Shown piece after piece: positions 46,300 to 54,963 of a stretch of DNA of 64,000 nt. Numbering within the stretch: the first letter of the stretch is position 1; each line of letters starts with the position of its first letter. The notes under the pieces are model-generated. The model did no database searches. It was not told where the DNA came from and was given only the letters and a program-made list of their open reading frames with translations. The position numbers were made by a program, and so were the translations under genes. The stretch covers positions 1 through 64,000 of the forward strand of contig DATMRT010000081.1 in assembly GCA_035565975.1 (NCBI GenBank), written 5' to 3'. This stretch comes from Ga0077530 sp035565975. GTDB lineage: Bacteria; Pseudomonadota; Alphaproteobacteria; Rhizobiales; Hyphomicrobiaceae.

Positions 46300-47574
46300 T
46301 CACCGATAGAACACGGTTGGCAGCCAGAGCGTGAGCTGGGGCACCAGCGTGATCGCCACCAGCACAATCAGCAGCGGCACGATGAAGGGGAGGACGGCAC
46401 GCACTGTCCTCTCGAACGGCATGTTCGCTACCTTCGAGAGCACGAAGAGCACCATCCCGACCGGCGGCGTCAGAAGCCCGATCATCAGATTGAGCACCAT
46501 GATGATGCCGAACTGAACCGGATCGATGCCGACCTTGAGAATGATCGGCATGAGTACCGGCACCAGGATCGAGATCGCCGCGATCGTCTCCATGAAGCAG
46601 CCGACGACCAGAAGCAGCAGGTTGATGATCAGGAGGATCATCAACGGATCGGTGGTCACCGACAGCATCGCGGCCGCCACGTCTTCGGTCACGCGGGTCG
46701 TCGTCAGCACCCAGCCGAAGAGTGATGCGGCGCCGACAATGATCATGACGGCTGCTGTCGTCTCGATGGTGTCCATCGTGACCTTGTAGAGCTGCCGCCA
46801 AGTCAACGAGCGATAAAGCACCGCGCCGAGGAACATCGCCCAGGCACACGCAGCCACGGCCGCTTCCGTCGGCGTGAAGAGGCCGAAGGACATGCCACCG
46901 ATGATGATAGCCGGCGTGAGGAGCGCTGGAAATGCGCTGATGAACGAACTGACGAGCCGCGCCACGCGAAACGCCTGATCGCGGCCGATGCTATGTCGAT
47001 GCGCGTACCAAGCCACGTAGACCATCAGGCACGCAGCCATCAGCAGCCCCGGAACGACACCGGCAATGAAGAGCTGTCCAATCGAAACGTTCGCCATCAC
47101 GCCGTAGATCACCAGGGGCAGGGACGGCGGAATGATCGGGCCGAGCGTCGAGGATGCCGCAGTGATCCCGACCGCGAACTCATCGTCATAGCCATGATCG
47201 CGCATGGCCTTGATCTCGATGGTGCCAAGACCACCGGCGTCGGCGACCGCCGTGCCGGACATGCCCGCGAAGATCACCGAGCCCGCGACATTTACGTGCC
47301 CGAGCCCACCGCGCAGCCAGCCGACCGCAGACATCGCGAAGCTGTAGATGCGGTTGGTGATGCCGGCCGAGTTCATCAGGTTGCCGGCGAGAATAAAGAA
47401 CGGGACTGCCAGCAACGGAAAGCTGTCGACCCCGCCGGCCATCCGGTGAAGCACCACGAAGTCCGGGATACCGGCCACGAAGTGCGTATAGACCAGAGAT
47501 CCGAGTCCGAGCGACACGAAGATCGGCACGCCGATCAGAAGCGTGACGAAGAAGACCGAAAAGAGCAGCGTCAT
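46300..47574 (-). CDS. dctM: TRAP transporter large permease DctM
   Basis: The 424-residue protein has about twelve hydrophobic segments and the DctM pattern VPFFILAGNLMNSAGITNR, GMSGTAVADAGGLGTIEIKAM and IIPPSLPLVIYGVMANVSIGQLF. It forms the transport channel of a sodium-driven tripartite system importing organic anions. It is third in the minus-strand run DctP-DctQ-DctM. The substrate cannot be read from the permease. Confidence 0.95.
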   Translation of the reverse strand: MTLLFSVFFVTLLIGVPIFVSLGLGSLVYTHFVAGIPDFVVLHRMAGGVDSFPLLAVPFFILAGNLMNSAGITNRIYSFAMSAVGWLRGGLGHVNVAGSVIFAGMSGTAVADAGGLGTIEIKAMRDHGYDDEFAVGITAASSTLGPIIPPSLPLVIYGVMANVSIGQLFIAGVVPGLLMAACLMVYVAWYAHRHSIGRDQAFRVARLVSSFISAFPALLTPAIIIGGMSFGLFTPTEAAVAACAWAMFLGAVLYRSLTWRQLYKVTMDTIETTAAVMIIVGAASLFGWVLTTTRVTEDVAAAMLSVTTDPLMILLIINLLLLVVGCFMETIAAISILVPVLMPIILKVGIDPVQFGIIMVLNLMIGLLTPPVGMVLFVLSKVANMPFERTVRAVLPFIVPLLIVLVAITLVPQLTLWLPTVFYR

Positions 47575-47584
47575 GGTGTGGCTT

Positions 47585-48142
47585 TCAATCGATGATCATC
47601 TGCTCGGTGCCCGAGCGCGGCCGCCAGCCGCGGCGCGCATTGCTGATGAAGCTCATGACGGCACGCGCCAGCATGGCGAAGATGGCAATCGAGATCGGGA
47701 CGTAAACCCAAGTCATCGACGCATCGATCATGGTCATGCGCTGGATTTGCATCCGCTCGACGATGGTGAATGAGAACCACGCGAGAAGAGCGATGAAAGC
47801 GAGCGTGAGCACATCCACCACGAAACGGACGATCCGACCGCCGAGGCCCGGCAAGTAGGATTCGAGCACTTCGACAGCGATGTGCGTGCGCTTGCGCGTC
47901 ACCGTGACGGCGCCCACGAAGGTCAGGACCATGAGGAAGTAACGCGCGACTTCCTCGGTCCACGACAGCGAGTCGTTGAGAATGTAGCGCGTCACGAATT
48001 GGGCGAACACGATGAGGCTGAGCGCCCAGAACAATGCGATGCCGATCCAGTCCTCCGGATGCCAGGAGATCGTGACCTCCTCATCCTCGACCAGTGGCAT
48101 GACGGCATCTGCTCGTTCTTCCGGCGGCGTGGAAGTTGACAT
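47585..48142 (-). CDS. dctQ: TRAP transporter small permease DctQ
   Basis: The 185-residue product has four hydrophobic segments with SWHPEDWIGIALFWALSLI and FLMVLTFVGAVTVTRKRTHIAVEVLESYLPG, typical of DctQ. It is the membrane partner linking the binding protein to DctM. The ATG at 48142 is used; a longer in-frame start at 48205 would add a non-conserved leader. It is 10 bp before dctM and 89 bp after dctP. Confidence 0.9.
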   Translation of the reverse strand: MSTSTPPEERADAVMPLVEDEEVTISWHPEDWIGIALFWALSLIVFAQFVTRYILNDSLSWTEEVARYFLMVLTFVGAVTVTRKRTHIAVEVLESYLPGLGGRIVRFVVDVLTLAFIALLAWFSFTIVERMQIQRMTMIDASMTWVYVPISIAIFAMLARAVMSFISNARRGWRPRSGTEQMIID

Positions 48143-48178
48143 AGGCAGCTCTTGATGCGGGAGAGAAACTTGTGAGCA

Positions 48179-48213
48179 GCCTGCCAGTGAAGGTTGCGCC
48201 TCCACCAGCAGGC
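48179..48213. other. Intercistronic hairpin between dctP and dctQ
   Basis: GCCTGC and GCAGGC bracket a shorter inner stem (GTG-A-AGG / CCT-C-CAC) with mismatches and a 5-base loop, in the 89-bp gap after dctP. There is no T-run. Such hairpins after a binding-protein gene often stabilise the upstream mRNA and raise its level over the permease. This role is inferred. Confidence 0.4.
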
Positions 48214-48231
48214 AATGCTACGAGCGGTTTC

Positions 48232-49209
48232 TTATTTCAGTGCCTGCAGCGCATCGTACTCGGCCTTGGACCAGCCGGCGCCTGCCGCAGGATCATTGTG
48301 AAGCGGCCGCGCGGCCTCAATGAATGGCTTGCGGTCGACCTCGACCACCGTCTTGCCGAGCTTGCGGAACTCATCGGCGAGCTTCTGCTCGGAGGCGCGG
48401 ATCTGGTCGGTCGCCTTGGCGGCCGCCTCCATCAGTACCTCGTTGAAGGCTTTCTTGTCGGCATCCGAGAGCTTGGGCCACACATGGCTGCCGACAATAG
48501 TCAGCAGGGACTCGGTGATGTGGCCTGTCAGCATGATATGGCTCTGAACTTCGTAGAACTTCTTGGCCATGATCGTCGGCAGCGGATTTTCCTGACCGTC
48601 GACCGTCTTCTGCTGAAGCGCGAGGTACACCTCCGCGAAAGCGATCGGCGTTGCGTTCGCGCCGACCGACTTGGTGAACATGAGGAAGAGCGGCGCCGGC
48701 GGCACCCTGAGCTTCATCCCTTTCATGTCTGCCGGCGTCTTGACTTCGCGGTTCGCGGTGACGTGCCGCTGGCCGTAGTACGTCAGCGCGATGACCTTGT
48801 GCTTCGTCTTGTCCTCGTACCCCTTCGCGATATCGCGGAAGAGCTTCGAGTCGCGGTAAGCTTTCCAGTGGTCGAAGTCGCGCAGAACGAACGGGGCGTT
48901 GGTGATCGCCACCGGCTTATGGATCGAGCCGGCGAACGCGACGCCGGTGTAGATCATGTCGACCGTGCCGAGCCCGAGCCCCTCATTGATCTGGTTCTCG
49001 TTGCCGAGCTGAGAAGCAGGAAACACCTGGATCTCATAGCGCCCATTCGTGCGCTTCTTGATCTCCTCGGCCGCCCACTCGGCCTCCTTGTGGTAGGGCT
49101 CACCGACCTCGTAGACGTGGGCCCACTTGAGTTTCGTCTGCGCTGTCGCAGGTGATGCCACGATCAGCAGGCAGCTCAAGGATGTCGCCAATGCCCCAAT
49201 GAGTTTCAT
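48232..49209 (-). CDS. dctP: TRAP transporter substrate-binding protein DctP
   Basis: The 325-residue product starts with a signal peptide (MKLIGALATSLSCLLIVASPATA). The DctP fold follows: LKWAHVYEVGEPYHKEAEWAA, LGLGTVDMIYTG, MKGMKLRVPPAPLF (usual Arg-carboxylate site region) and QKTVDGQENPLPTI. It binds an organic acid in the periplasm. The ATG at 49209 follows GGGAGGACGACGC. The upstream GntR gene is only 54 bp away and on the same strand. Confidence 0.94.
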   Translation of the reverse strand: MKLIGALATSLSCLLIVASPATAQTKLKWAHVYEVGEPYHKEAEWAAEEIKKRTNGRYEIQVFPASQLGNENQINEGLGLGTVDMIYTGVAFAGSIHKPVAITNAPFVLRDFDHWKAYRDSKLFRDIAKGYEDKTKHKVIALTYYGQRHVTANREVKTPADMKGMKLRVPPAPLFLMFTKSVGANATPIAFAEVYLALQQKTVDGQENPLPTIMAKKFYEVQSHIMLTGHITESLLTIVGSHVWPKLSDADKKAFNEVLMEAAAKATDQIRASEQKLADEFRKLGKTVVEVDRKPFIEAARPLHNDPAAGAGWSKAEYDALQALK

Positions 49210-49263
49210 GCGTCGTCCTCCCATGGATTTTGAGGTTTTACGATCTATCGTCGTGCTTTCGGA

Positions 49264-50064
49264 TCACAGACGTCGACCTTGCGTCCGTCTCCTGTTGCTT
49301 CGGGATTCCCCAGGTTGCATGGATTCGAATTGCCTGCCCTCGTCCGCGAGCCCGCGATAACGTTGCAGGCTCTTCGTCAGGTGAGCACGCATGGCGTTAC
49401 GCGCGTCTTTGCTGCTGCCGCTGCGGATCGCCTCGACAATGCGCGCATGGTCTTTCTGAATGCGCTCGAGATAGGCGCGTTGTTCGGCCTCTGAGGCCTC
49501 CGCGGCCCGTATGGTCTGGCGCGGAATGAAGTGCCGGCCAAGGAAATCGAGAAAATTGGCGAACTGGGGGTTGTGCGTCGCCTGGGCGATGGCACGATGC
49601 AGCGCGAAATCCTCCGCAACCGCGGAGCCGCCGGACGCGACGGCCGTGTCGATCTCGACCAAGGCCGTCTCGATCTGCGCGACCTGATGTCGGTCGGCCC
49701 TCTCGGCAGCAAGCGCAGCCGCTTCCACCTCGACCGCCAGACGCAGCTCGAGCACGCTCACCACGTTCGAGATGGAGCCGGGCTCATCCCTCGGACCGGC
49801 GACAATACGGAAGGCAGCCCTGTGGGCTTCTGTGGCCACGAAGGCGCCAAGTCCCTGCCGCGTGACGACGAGCCCCTCGGCGCGAAGCGCCGCCACCGCC
49901 TCGCGAACGACGGTCCGCGAGACGCCGGTTGCCGCCATGAGCTCGAACTCCGTCGGAAGGCGCGCACCCGGCGGCAGACGTCCACTACGGATTTCATCGG
50001 CGATACGCTCGACGAGCTCGCCAACGAGATTCCTGCTCGGGCTCAATGGCTTGAGGAGCGACAT
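49264..50064 (-). CDS. GntR-family transcription regulator (FadR/FCD type)
   Basis: The 266-residue protein has an N-terminal winged helix (LPPGARLPTEFELMAATGVSRTVVREAV). A C-terminal all-helical FCD ligand domain follows, with metal-binding residues around EDFALHRAIAQATHN. It probably senses a carboxylate and controls the adjoining dctPQM genes, since such regulators usually sit beside their targets. No clear operator was identified in the 54 bp before dctP. Confidence 0.9.
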   Translation of the reverse strand: MSLLKPLSPSRNLVGELVERIADEIRSGRLPPGARLPTEFELMAATGVSRTVVREAVAALRAEGLVVTRQGLGAFVATEAHRAAFRIVAGPRDEPGSISNVVSVLELRLAVEVEAAALAAERADRHQVAQIETALVEIDTAVASGGSAVAEDFALHRAIAQATHNPQFANFLDFLGRHFIPRQTIRAAEASEAEQRAYLERIQKDHARIVEAIRSGSSKDARNAMRAHLTKSLQRYRGLADEGRQFESMQPGESRSNRRRTQGRRL

Positions 50065-50220
50065 CGGAGTTCGGTCCGACCAGTACAGCGATTGTCAGGT
50101 CATCGTACAACCGAGCTTTCAGTCAGACAAGCTCTCTCGACGAAAGTATGAGCCGGGAGTCCGGGTTTCGGGAACCGCGCGCCCCCGCGACGATTACGGG
50201 GCTACGGAGGAGTTACGCGC

Positions 50221-50277
50221 GTAGCGAAAGCGAGCGCCGCTCGCACCTGGATCGTGGCGCTCGCTTTCGTGCGCTAC
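50221..50277. repeat. Long inverted repeat after the MetE-core gene
   Basis: CGAAAGCGAGCGCC (50225-50238) and GGCGCTCGCTTTCG (50256-50269) are perfect 14-bp complements around a 17-base loop, with outer GTAG/CTAC four-base extensions. It begins at the stop codon of MetE-core copy 2. No T-run follows on either strand, so it may protect the mRNA 3' end or be a remnant of a palindromic repeat family rather than a standard terminator. Confidence 0.6.
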
Positions 50278-51308
50278 GAGAGTTCAGCCCGCACCAGGGC
50301 GGCACCGTCGGCGAGCGCCTTCAGCTTCGCGAAGGCGAGCTCGCGCGGCATGTACTTCATGCCGCAATCCGGTGCGGGAACGAGCTTGTCCGCCGGCACG
50401 AACTTCAGGCCCGCACGAATGCGATCGGCGACGATCTCGGGCGTCTCGGCATTCTTATCGCCGAGATCGAGCACGCCGAGCATGACCTTCTTCGGTGCCA
50501 GCTCCTTGAGGATGCCGAGATCGAGCTTCGGCTGGGCCGCCTCGATGGAGATCTGCTCGGCCACGGTGTCGGCAAGCTCCGGCAGGAAAGAATAGCCGAC
50601 CGGCTTCGTCGAGCCCGGCACGACCGCCGCATAGCCGAAGCAGAGATGCACGACGGTCGGCACCTTGATGCCTTCGAGCGCCCGGTTGATCGCCTTAATG
50701 GCGATGCGCTTGGCCGCATCGGGGTCGTTGCGGAGCCATGGCTCATCGAGCTGGATCACGTCGGCGCCGGCCTTCACGAGATCATGCGCCTCCGCGTTCA
50801 CCGCGGCGGCATAGTCCATGACCATCTCGTCAGCGTCCTTGTAGAACTCGTTCTTGGCCTGCTGGCTCATCGTGAACGGGCCGGGCAGCGTGATCTTCGC
50901 GAGCCGGTCGGTGTTGCGACGCAGGAATGCCATGTCGCGCACCTCGACCGGACCCTTGCGACGGATCTTGCCGACGACACGCGGCACCGGCGTCGCCCGG
51001 TTGCCCGTGCGCGCGATGACCTCACCTGCCTCATCCGCGTCGATACCCTCGAGGGCGGTCGCGAAACGGTTGGAATAGCTTTCCCGCCGCGCCTCCCCGT
51101 CGGTGATGATGTCGATACCGGCGCGCTCCATGTCGCGGATGGCAAGGATCGTCGCATCGTCCTGCGCCTGCTCGAGCAGCGGCTCCGGAATGCGCCAGAT
51201 GTTCATCCGCACGCGCGGCACGGACTTCGACAGCATCTCGCGGTTCACGAGCCAGTCGGGCTGTGGGTAGCTGCCGACGACGGTCGTTGGCAGGATCTTG
51301 TTGGCCAT
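50274..51308 (-). CDS. Core (C-terminal-domain-only) MetE-type methyltransferase, copy 2
   Basis: The 344-residue product has the catalytic domain of MetE only. The zinc ligands are His221 and Cys223 in VVHLCFGYA, Glu256 in ISIEAAQ and Cys315 in APDCGMKYM. GADVIQLDEP and the opening PTTVVGSYPQP are family hallmarks. AGGGAGACACCC precedes the ATG at 51308. It is the last gene of an ABC importer operon, 31 bp after a permease gene, suggesting that the imported compound is a methyl donor or acceptor. It is clearly diverged from copy 1 at 34002-35018. Confidence 0.87.
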   Translation of the reverse strand: MANKILPTTVVGSYPQPDWLVNREMLSKSVPRVRMNIWRIPEPLLEQAQDDATILAIRDMERAGIDIITDGEARRESYSNRFATALEGIDADEAGEVIARTGNRATPVPRVVGKIRRKGPVEVRDMAFLRRNTDRLAKITLPGPFTMSQQAKNEFYKDADEMVMDYAAAVNAEAHDLVKAGADVIQLDEPWLRNDPDAAKRIAIKAINRALEGIKVPTVVHLCFGYAAVVPGSTKPVGYSFLPELADTVAEQISIEAAQPKLDLGILKELAPKKVMLGVLDLGDKNAETPEIVADRIRAGLKFVPADKLVPAPDCGMKYMPRELAFAKLKALADGAALVRAELS

Positions 51309-51339
51309 GGGTGTCTCCCTGAGGGGTCTCGAGAAATTC

Positions 51340-52158
51340 TCACGCGGCTGCGGGTGCCGGAGCGCCTCGATTGACTGGGCGTTGCGAGGACTGCACCTGC
51401 TGCTGCCGGCCGGCGGACTGCCAGACCACCATACGCCGCTCCAGTCGTCGTGCGAGGATGTCGTAGGCAACCGACAGCACGAGAATGCAGAGTATGCCCG
51501 CAAACACGCGGGGACTGTCCAGAATCGTGCGGTTGAGCGTCACGAGATAGCCGATGCCGGCAGATGCTGTCAGCATTTCCGCGACGACGACGCCGATGAT
51601 CGCGAGCGCGCCGCCAAGCCGGAGGCCGCTGAACACGGTCGGCAGCGAAGCCGGAATGATCACTTTCGTGATCTGCTGGTAGATCGTCGCGCCCATGCTG
51701 CGGGCCGCGAGCAGGAACTGGGGATCGATGGTGCGGATGCCGGCCGCCGTCGACAGCATGACAGGAAAGAAGCCGTAGATGCCGGCAAACATGATCTTCG
51801 ATTCCGAGCCGATGCCGAACCATGCCGTGAAGATCGGATAGAGAATGACGATCGGCACGGCGTAAAGGCTCGAGAAGACCGGGAGCAGCAGATCGCGCAG
51901 CACGGCGATGCCGCCGATGGTCGCGCCGGCGACAATGCCGAAACCGCACGCGATCACCATCGCCAACACGACCTCGTAGAGCGTCACGAGAAGCGCCGCC
52001 CAATACTTACCGAGATCGATCCAAAGAACCGCGAGTGTCTTCGAAAGGCGCGGCAGGAACAGTTCCGGCAGCAGCCCCGTCATCGGGATCAGCTCCCAAA
52101 GGACGAGTAGTGCGACAAGGATGCCCCAGCGGACGGTCTTGGGATCTGGACGTCGCAT
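51340..52158 (-). CDS. ABC transporter permease (SsuC/TauC type), second subunit
   Basis: The 272-residue inner-membrane protein has about six hydrophobic segments and the permease EAA-type loop AARSMGATIYQQITKVIIPA. It belongs to the family that moves nitrate, sulfonate, taurine or pyrimidine precursors. Together with the permease at 52946-53710 it probably forms a heterodimeric channel. It lies 8 bp after the ATPase gene. The last 25 residues are Gln/Arg/Ala-rich and not conserved. Confidence 0.92.
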   Translation of the reverse strand: MRRPDPKTVRWGILVALLVLWELIPMTGLLPELFLPRLSKTLAVLWIDLGKYWAALLVTLYEVVLAMVIACGFGIVAGATIGGIAVLRDLLLPVFSSLYAVPIVILYPIFTAWFGIGSESKIMFAGIYGFFPVMLSTAAGIRTIDPQFLLAARSMGATIYQQITKVIIPASLPTVFSGLRLGGALAIIGVVVAEMLTASAGIGYLVTLNRTILDSPRVFAGILCILVLSVAYDILARRLERRMVVWQSAGRQQQVQSSQRPVNRGAPAPAAA

Positions 52159-52166
52159 GGCGGACC

Positions 52167-52967
52167 TCAGTGGGACTTGCGGATCTGCTGCCAGATGCGG
52201 TCGCGCAGGCGCCCGAACGTATCGGTCGCCATCATCTCGTAGGTGCGCGGACGCGGCAGGTCGATCGCGATGTGATCGATCATGCGACCGGGACGCGGCG
52301 ACATCACGTACACCTCGTCCGCAAGATAAACCGCCTCCGTCAGGCTGTGCGTGATGAACACCACCGTCTTGTTGGTCGTTGACCAGATGCGCAGCAGCTC
52401 GTGGCCCATGGTCATGCGCGTCTGCTCATCGAGCGCGGCAAACGGCTCGTCCATCAAAAGCACCGGAGGGTCTTGCACGAGACCGCGGGCGATCGACACG
52501 CGCTGCTTCATGCCGCCCGAAAGCTCGTGGGGATAGCGCTCTCCGAAGCCGGCGAGGCCGACGAGCGACAGCATGGGCTCGGACCTGCGGCGGCGTTCAT
52601 CGCGCGACATGCCGCGCAGGCTCAGGGGGAACTCGATGTTGTCGAGCGTGGTGAGCCACGGGAAGAGGCTCGCCTCCTGGAAGATGACGCCGACGCGCTC
52701 CGGGTCGGGCTTTGGTATCGGCGCACCGTGGATGTCGATCCGCCCCTCCGTATGATCGCGCAGGCCCGCCATCATCATCAGGAGTGAGGTCTTGCCGCAG
52801 CCGCTCGGACCGACGATCACGACGAATCGCCCGGCGCCCACCTTCATCGAGACGTTGCTCAGTGCCGGAACACCGCCATCCGGGCCCGCATACACGTGGC
52901 TCACACGATCGATCTCGATCGCGGCACCCGACGCCTGCGCTGCCCTCATGTCCGCCACGTACTGCAT
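52167..52967 (-). CDS. ABC transporter ATP-binding protein (SsuB/TauB type)
   Basis: The 266-residue ATPase shows Walker A VGPSGCGKTSLL, Q-loop VIFQEASLFPW, signature LSGGMKQRVSIARGL and Walker B VLLMDEPFAALDEQTR. It energises the importer of which the two flanking permeases and the binding protein are parts. The ATG at 52967 has GGAGG upstream. The first codons overlap the end of the preceding permease gene by 22 bp. A longer open frame upstream is not coding. Confidence 0.94.
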   Translation of the reverse strand: MQYVADMRAAQASGAAIEIDRVSHVYAGPDGGVPALSNVSMKVGAGRFVVIVGPSGCGKTSLLMMMAGLRDHTEGRIDIHGAPIPKPDPERVGVIFQEASLFPWLTTLDNIEFPLSLRGMSRDERRRRSEPMLSLVGLAGFGERYPHELSGGMKQRVSIARGLVQDPPVLLMDEPFAALDEQTRMTMGHELLRIWSTTNKTVVFITHSLTEAVYLADEVYVMSPRPGRMIDHIAIDLPRPRTYEMMATDTFGRLRDRIWQQIRKSH

Positions 52968-53710
52968 CGAGCCTCCATCAAGCGTACCATTTCGTTGAAT
53001 GCGATCGCGACGACCGAGAGCATGATGACGCCGGCGAAGAGCTGCGGCATCTGGAAGTTCTCGCCCCAGTTGGAGATCAGGTGCCCAATGCCAGTGCGCG
53101 ATGCATACATCTCCGCGATCATCACGCCGGTGAAGTTGAAGATCATGGAAATGCGCAAGGTCTCGAGCAGCACCGGCATCATGCTCGGCACATAGACGCG
53201 CCGCAGGATCTGCAGTGGCGTCGCGCCGAACGAGCGCGCGACGAGAACGTAATCGGATTTGACGGATTCGACCGCCGCCGTCGCGCTCATCAGAATGACG
53301 AAAGCCGTCGTAAAGGCCGCATAGGCGACCTTCTGCTGGAAGCCGATGCCGAAGATCAAGATGAACATCGGCAGGAAGATCGATTTGGGGACGCTGAAGA
53401 CGTAGAACAGCATCGGCTTGAAAATGGCCCCGGCATACGGGAACTCGGCGATGGCAACACCGGCGGCAGCCCCGACCGGCACCGCAATGATGAAGGCGAC
53501 GATCACCTCCAAAGCGGTGACGAGGATGGCTTCCTGCACTTGCGGGCGCGCCAGCTGCACCTGCAGCATCGCCACGACCTCGCTGAGCGGCGGCAGGAGC
53601 ATCGGGTTCACGATCCCCGCTCGCGGCGCCACCTCCCACGCCCCGAGCACGAGTGCGAGGAGGGCCGCGCGTACAAGAATGATTTGCCAGCGTTTCACGA
53701 TGAGCCCCAC
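52946..53710 (-). CDS. ABC transporter permease (SsuC/TauC type), first subunit
   Basis: The 254-residue protein has about six hydrophobic segments and the cytoplasmic loop VARSFGATPLQILRRVYVPS, the contact with the ATPase. It is the first permease of the operon, 70 bp after the binding-protein gene, and overlaps the ATPase gene by 22 bp. Its sequence differs well beyond a duplicate from the second permease, so the channel is probably a heterodimer, which is less usual for this family. Confidence 0.92.
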   Translation of the reverse strand: MGLIVKRWQIILVRAALLALVLGAWEVAPRAGIVNPMLLPPLSEVVAMLQVQLARPQVQEAILVTALEVIVAFIIAVPVGAAAGVAIAEFPYAGAIFKPMLFYVFSVPKSIFLPMFILIFGIGFQQKVAYAAFTTAFVILMSATAAVESVKSDYVLVARSFGATPLQILRRVYVPSMMPVLLETLRISMIFNFTGVMIAEMYASRTGIGHLISNWGENFQMPQLFAGVIMLSVVAIAFNEMVRLMEARCSTWRT

Positions 53711-53731
53711 ATGGCAGGAGCCTTGAACGGC

Positions 53732-53761
53732 GCCGGCTGTGCAACGCCTTGCACAGCCGGC
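53732..53761. other. Perfect intercistronic hairpin after the binding-protein gene
   Basis: GCCGGCTGTGCAA and TTGCACAGCCGGC form a perfect 13-bp stem with loop CGCC, placed 19 bp after the binding-protein stop and 21 bp before the permease ATG. No T-run follows. By position it is a likely 3'-end stabiliser or partial processing site that raises binding-protein mRNA over permease mRNA. Confidence 0.7.
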
Positions 53762-53780
53762 GGCCGCTCGGAGATACGTC

Positions 53781-54776
53781 TCAGGCCTTGGTCGGGACCG
53801 GCTTGAACTTCTCGACGAAGACCTCTTTCGGATCGGCCAGCTCCTTCATGCCGATCAGGCGCGCATTGTCGAGCGCACGTTCCACCCACTCGAGCTTGAA
53901 CTCCCCAGTCCTCGATATGTGCTTCAAGTTCCCGTCGAGCTCGAAGGCCGCGATCTTCTCGGGAATCTCGTCGATCTCGGCGATCAGCTTCACGGCGGCA
54001 GCCCGGTTCTTGTCATCGGCAAGGAAGGCGACGCCACCGTAGAGCGCATTCACGGCCTTCTGGACAACTTCCGGTCGCTCGGCGATGACCTTGTCGGTCG
54101 CGATCCAGCTGCCGGTCGAATGAGCCGGCACCGCCTCGCCGTAGTTGATGATCGTCCGCGCGACCTTCTCATCGACCACCTTGAACGTGAGCGGCGAATA
54201 GAGAACGGTCGCATCGATATTCCCGGTCAGCATATTGGGCACGAGCCCGCCACCGCCGAGCGGGACACGCGTGAACTGGACCTTGTGCTCGGCGATCGTC
54301 CACAGCGCCAGAATGTCCGTGCCGGAGCCCGCAGACGTGATGCCGACCTTCTTGCCCGCGAGGTCGGCCGGCTTCTTGATCGGCGAGTCCGTCTTCACGA
54401 CCAGCTGCCAGCCGTAATAGCCGTTCGCGGCATTGGCCACGCAGCGCGCATTGACGCCGCGCTTCAACCCGCCCGCCACGCTCATCGTCGAGTTCATGAC
54501 GATATCCGCCGCACCGGCTGCGAGCGCCTCGAAGCCTTCCGCGCCGCTGCGATAGATCGTCAGCTCAGGCTTCAGCCCCTCCTTCTCGAAGAGCTTCTGG
54601 CGAATGGCGGTCTCAGCGATGATCGTCGGGTAGTAAGTCTTTGTCGGCACGCCGATGCGGACGACGTTCCCACCCTGGGCGCGCGCGACCCATGGCATGG
54701 CAACGGTGGCGCCGAGCCCCGCGAGCACGGTGCGGCGCTTCAATTTGGCAATCGTGATCAGTGGCTTGTCGGCCAT
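53781..54776 (-). CDS. ABC transporter substrate-binding protein (NMT1/SsuA-like)
   Basis: The 331-residue product has a twin-arginine-like signal (KLKRRTVLAGLGATVAMPWVARAQ). A type 2 binding fold follows, with YYPTIIAETAIRQKLFEKEGLKPEL, LAAGAADIVMNS and LAGKKVGITSAGSGTD. It captures an unidentified small solute in the periplasm. The ATG at 54776 follows GGGAGGATACC. The Tat-type signal suggests export in folded form. It heads the operon SBP-permease-ATPase-permease-MetE core. Confidence 0.93.
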   Translation of the reverse strand: MADKPLITIAKLKRRTVLAGLGATVAMPWVARAQGGNVVRIGVPTKTYYPTIIAETAIRQKLFEKEGLKPELTIYRSGAEGFEALAAGAADIVMNSTMSVAGGLKRGVNARCVANAANGYYGWQLVVKTDSPIKKPADLAGKKVGITSAGSGTDILALWTIAEHKVQFTRVPLGGGGLVPNMLTGNIDATVLYSPLTFKVVDEKVARTIINYGEAVPAHSTGSWIATDKVIAERPEVVQKAVNALYGGVAFLADDKNRAAAVKLIAEIDEIPEKIAAFELDGNLKHISRTGEFKLEWVERALDNARLIGMKELADPKEVFVEKFKPVPTKA

Positions 54777-54963
54777 TTGGTATCCTCCCAGGAGCGCATG
54801 TTGTTTGAGCAGGTCGAAAAAGGCGAATCCCAATCCCGATTGGCGCTCACCTTAGCCTGTTAGGGAAGCGGAAAACAATAATGGCCTGCTCCGTCACGAC
54901 GGCGGGCGCTCAGCACACGGCGGAACCGTTGGCTGTGTAGCTCTTCGGGCTTGCGATCGCCAA

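Noticed and set aside
49240..49251. Short palindrome ACGATCTATCGT before dctP, possible GntR operator
   Set aside because: Only 5-bp arms, and it does not match the known FadR-type or VanR-type site patterns.
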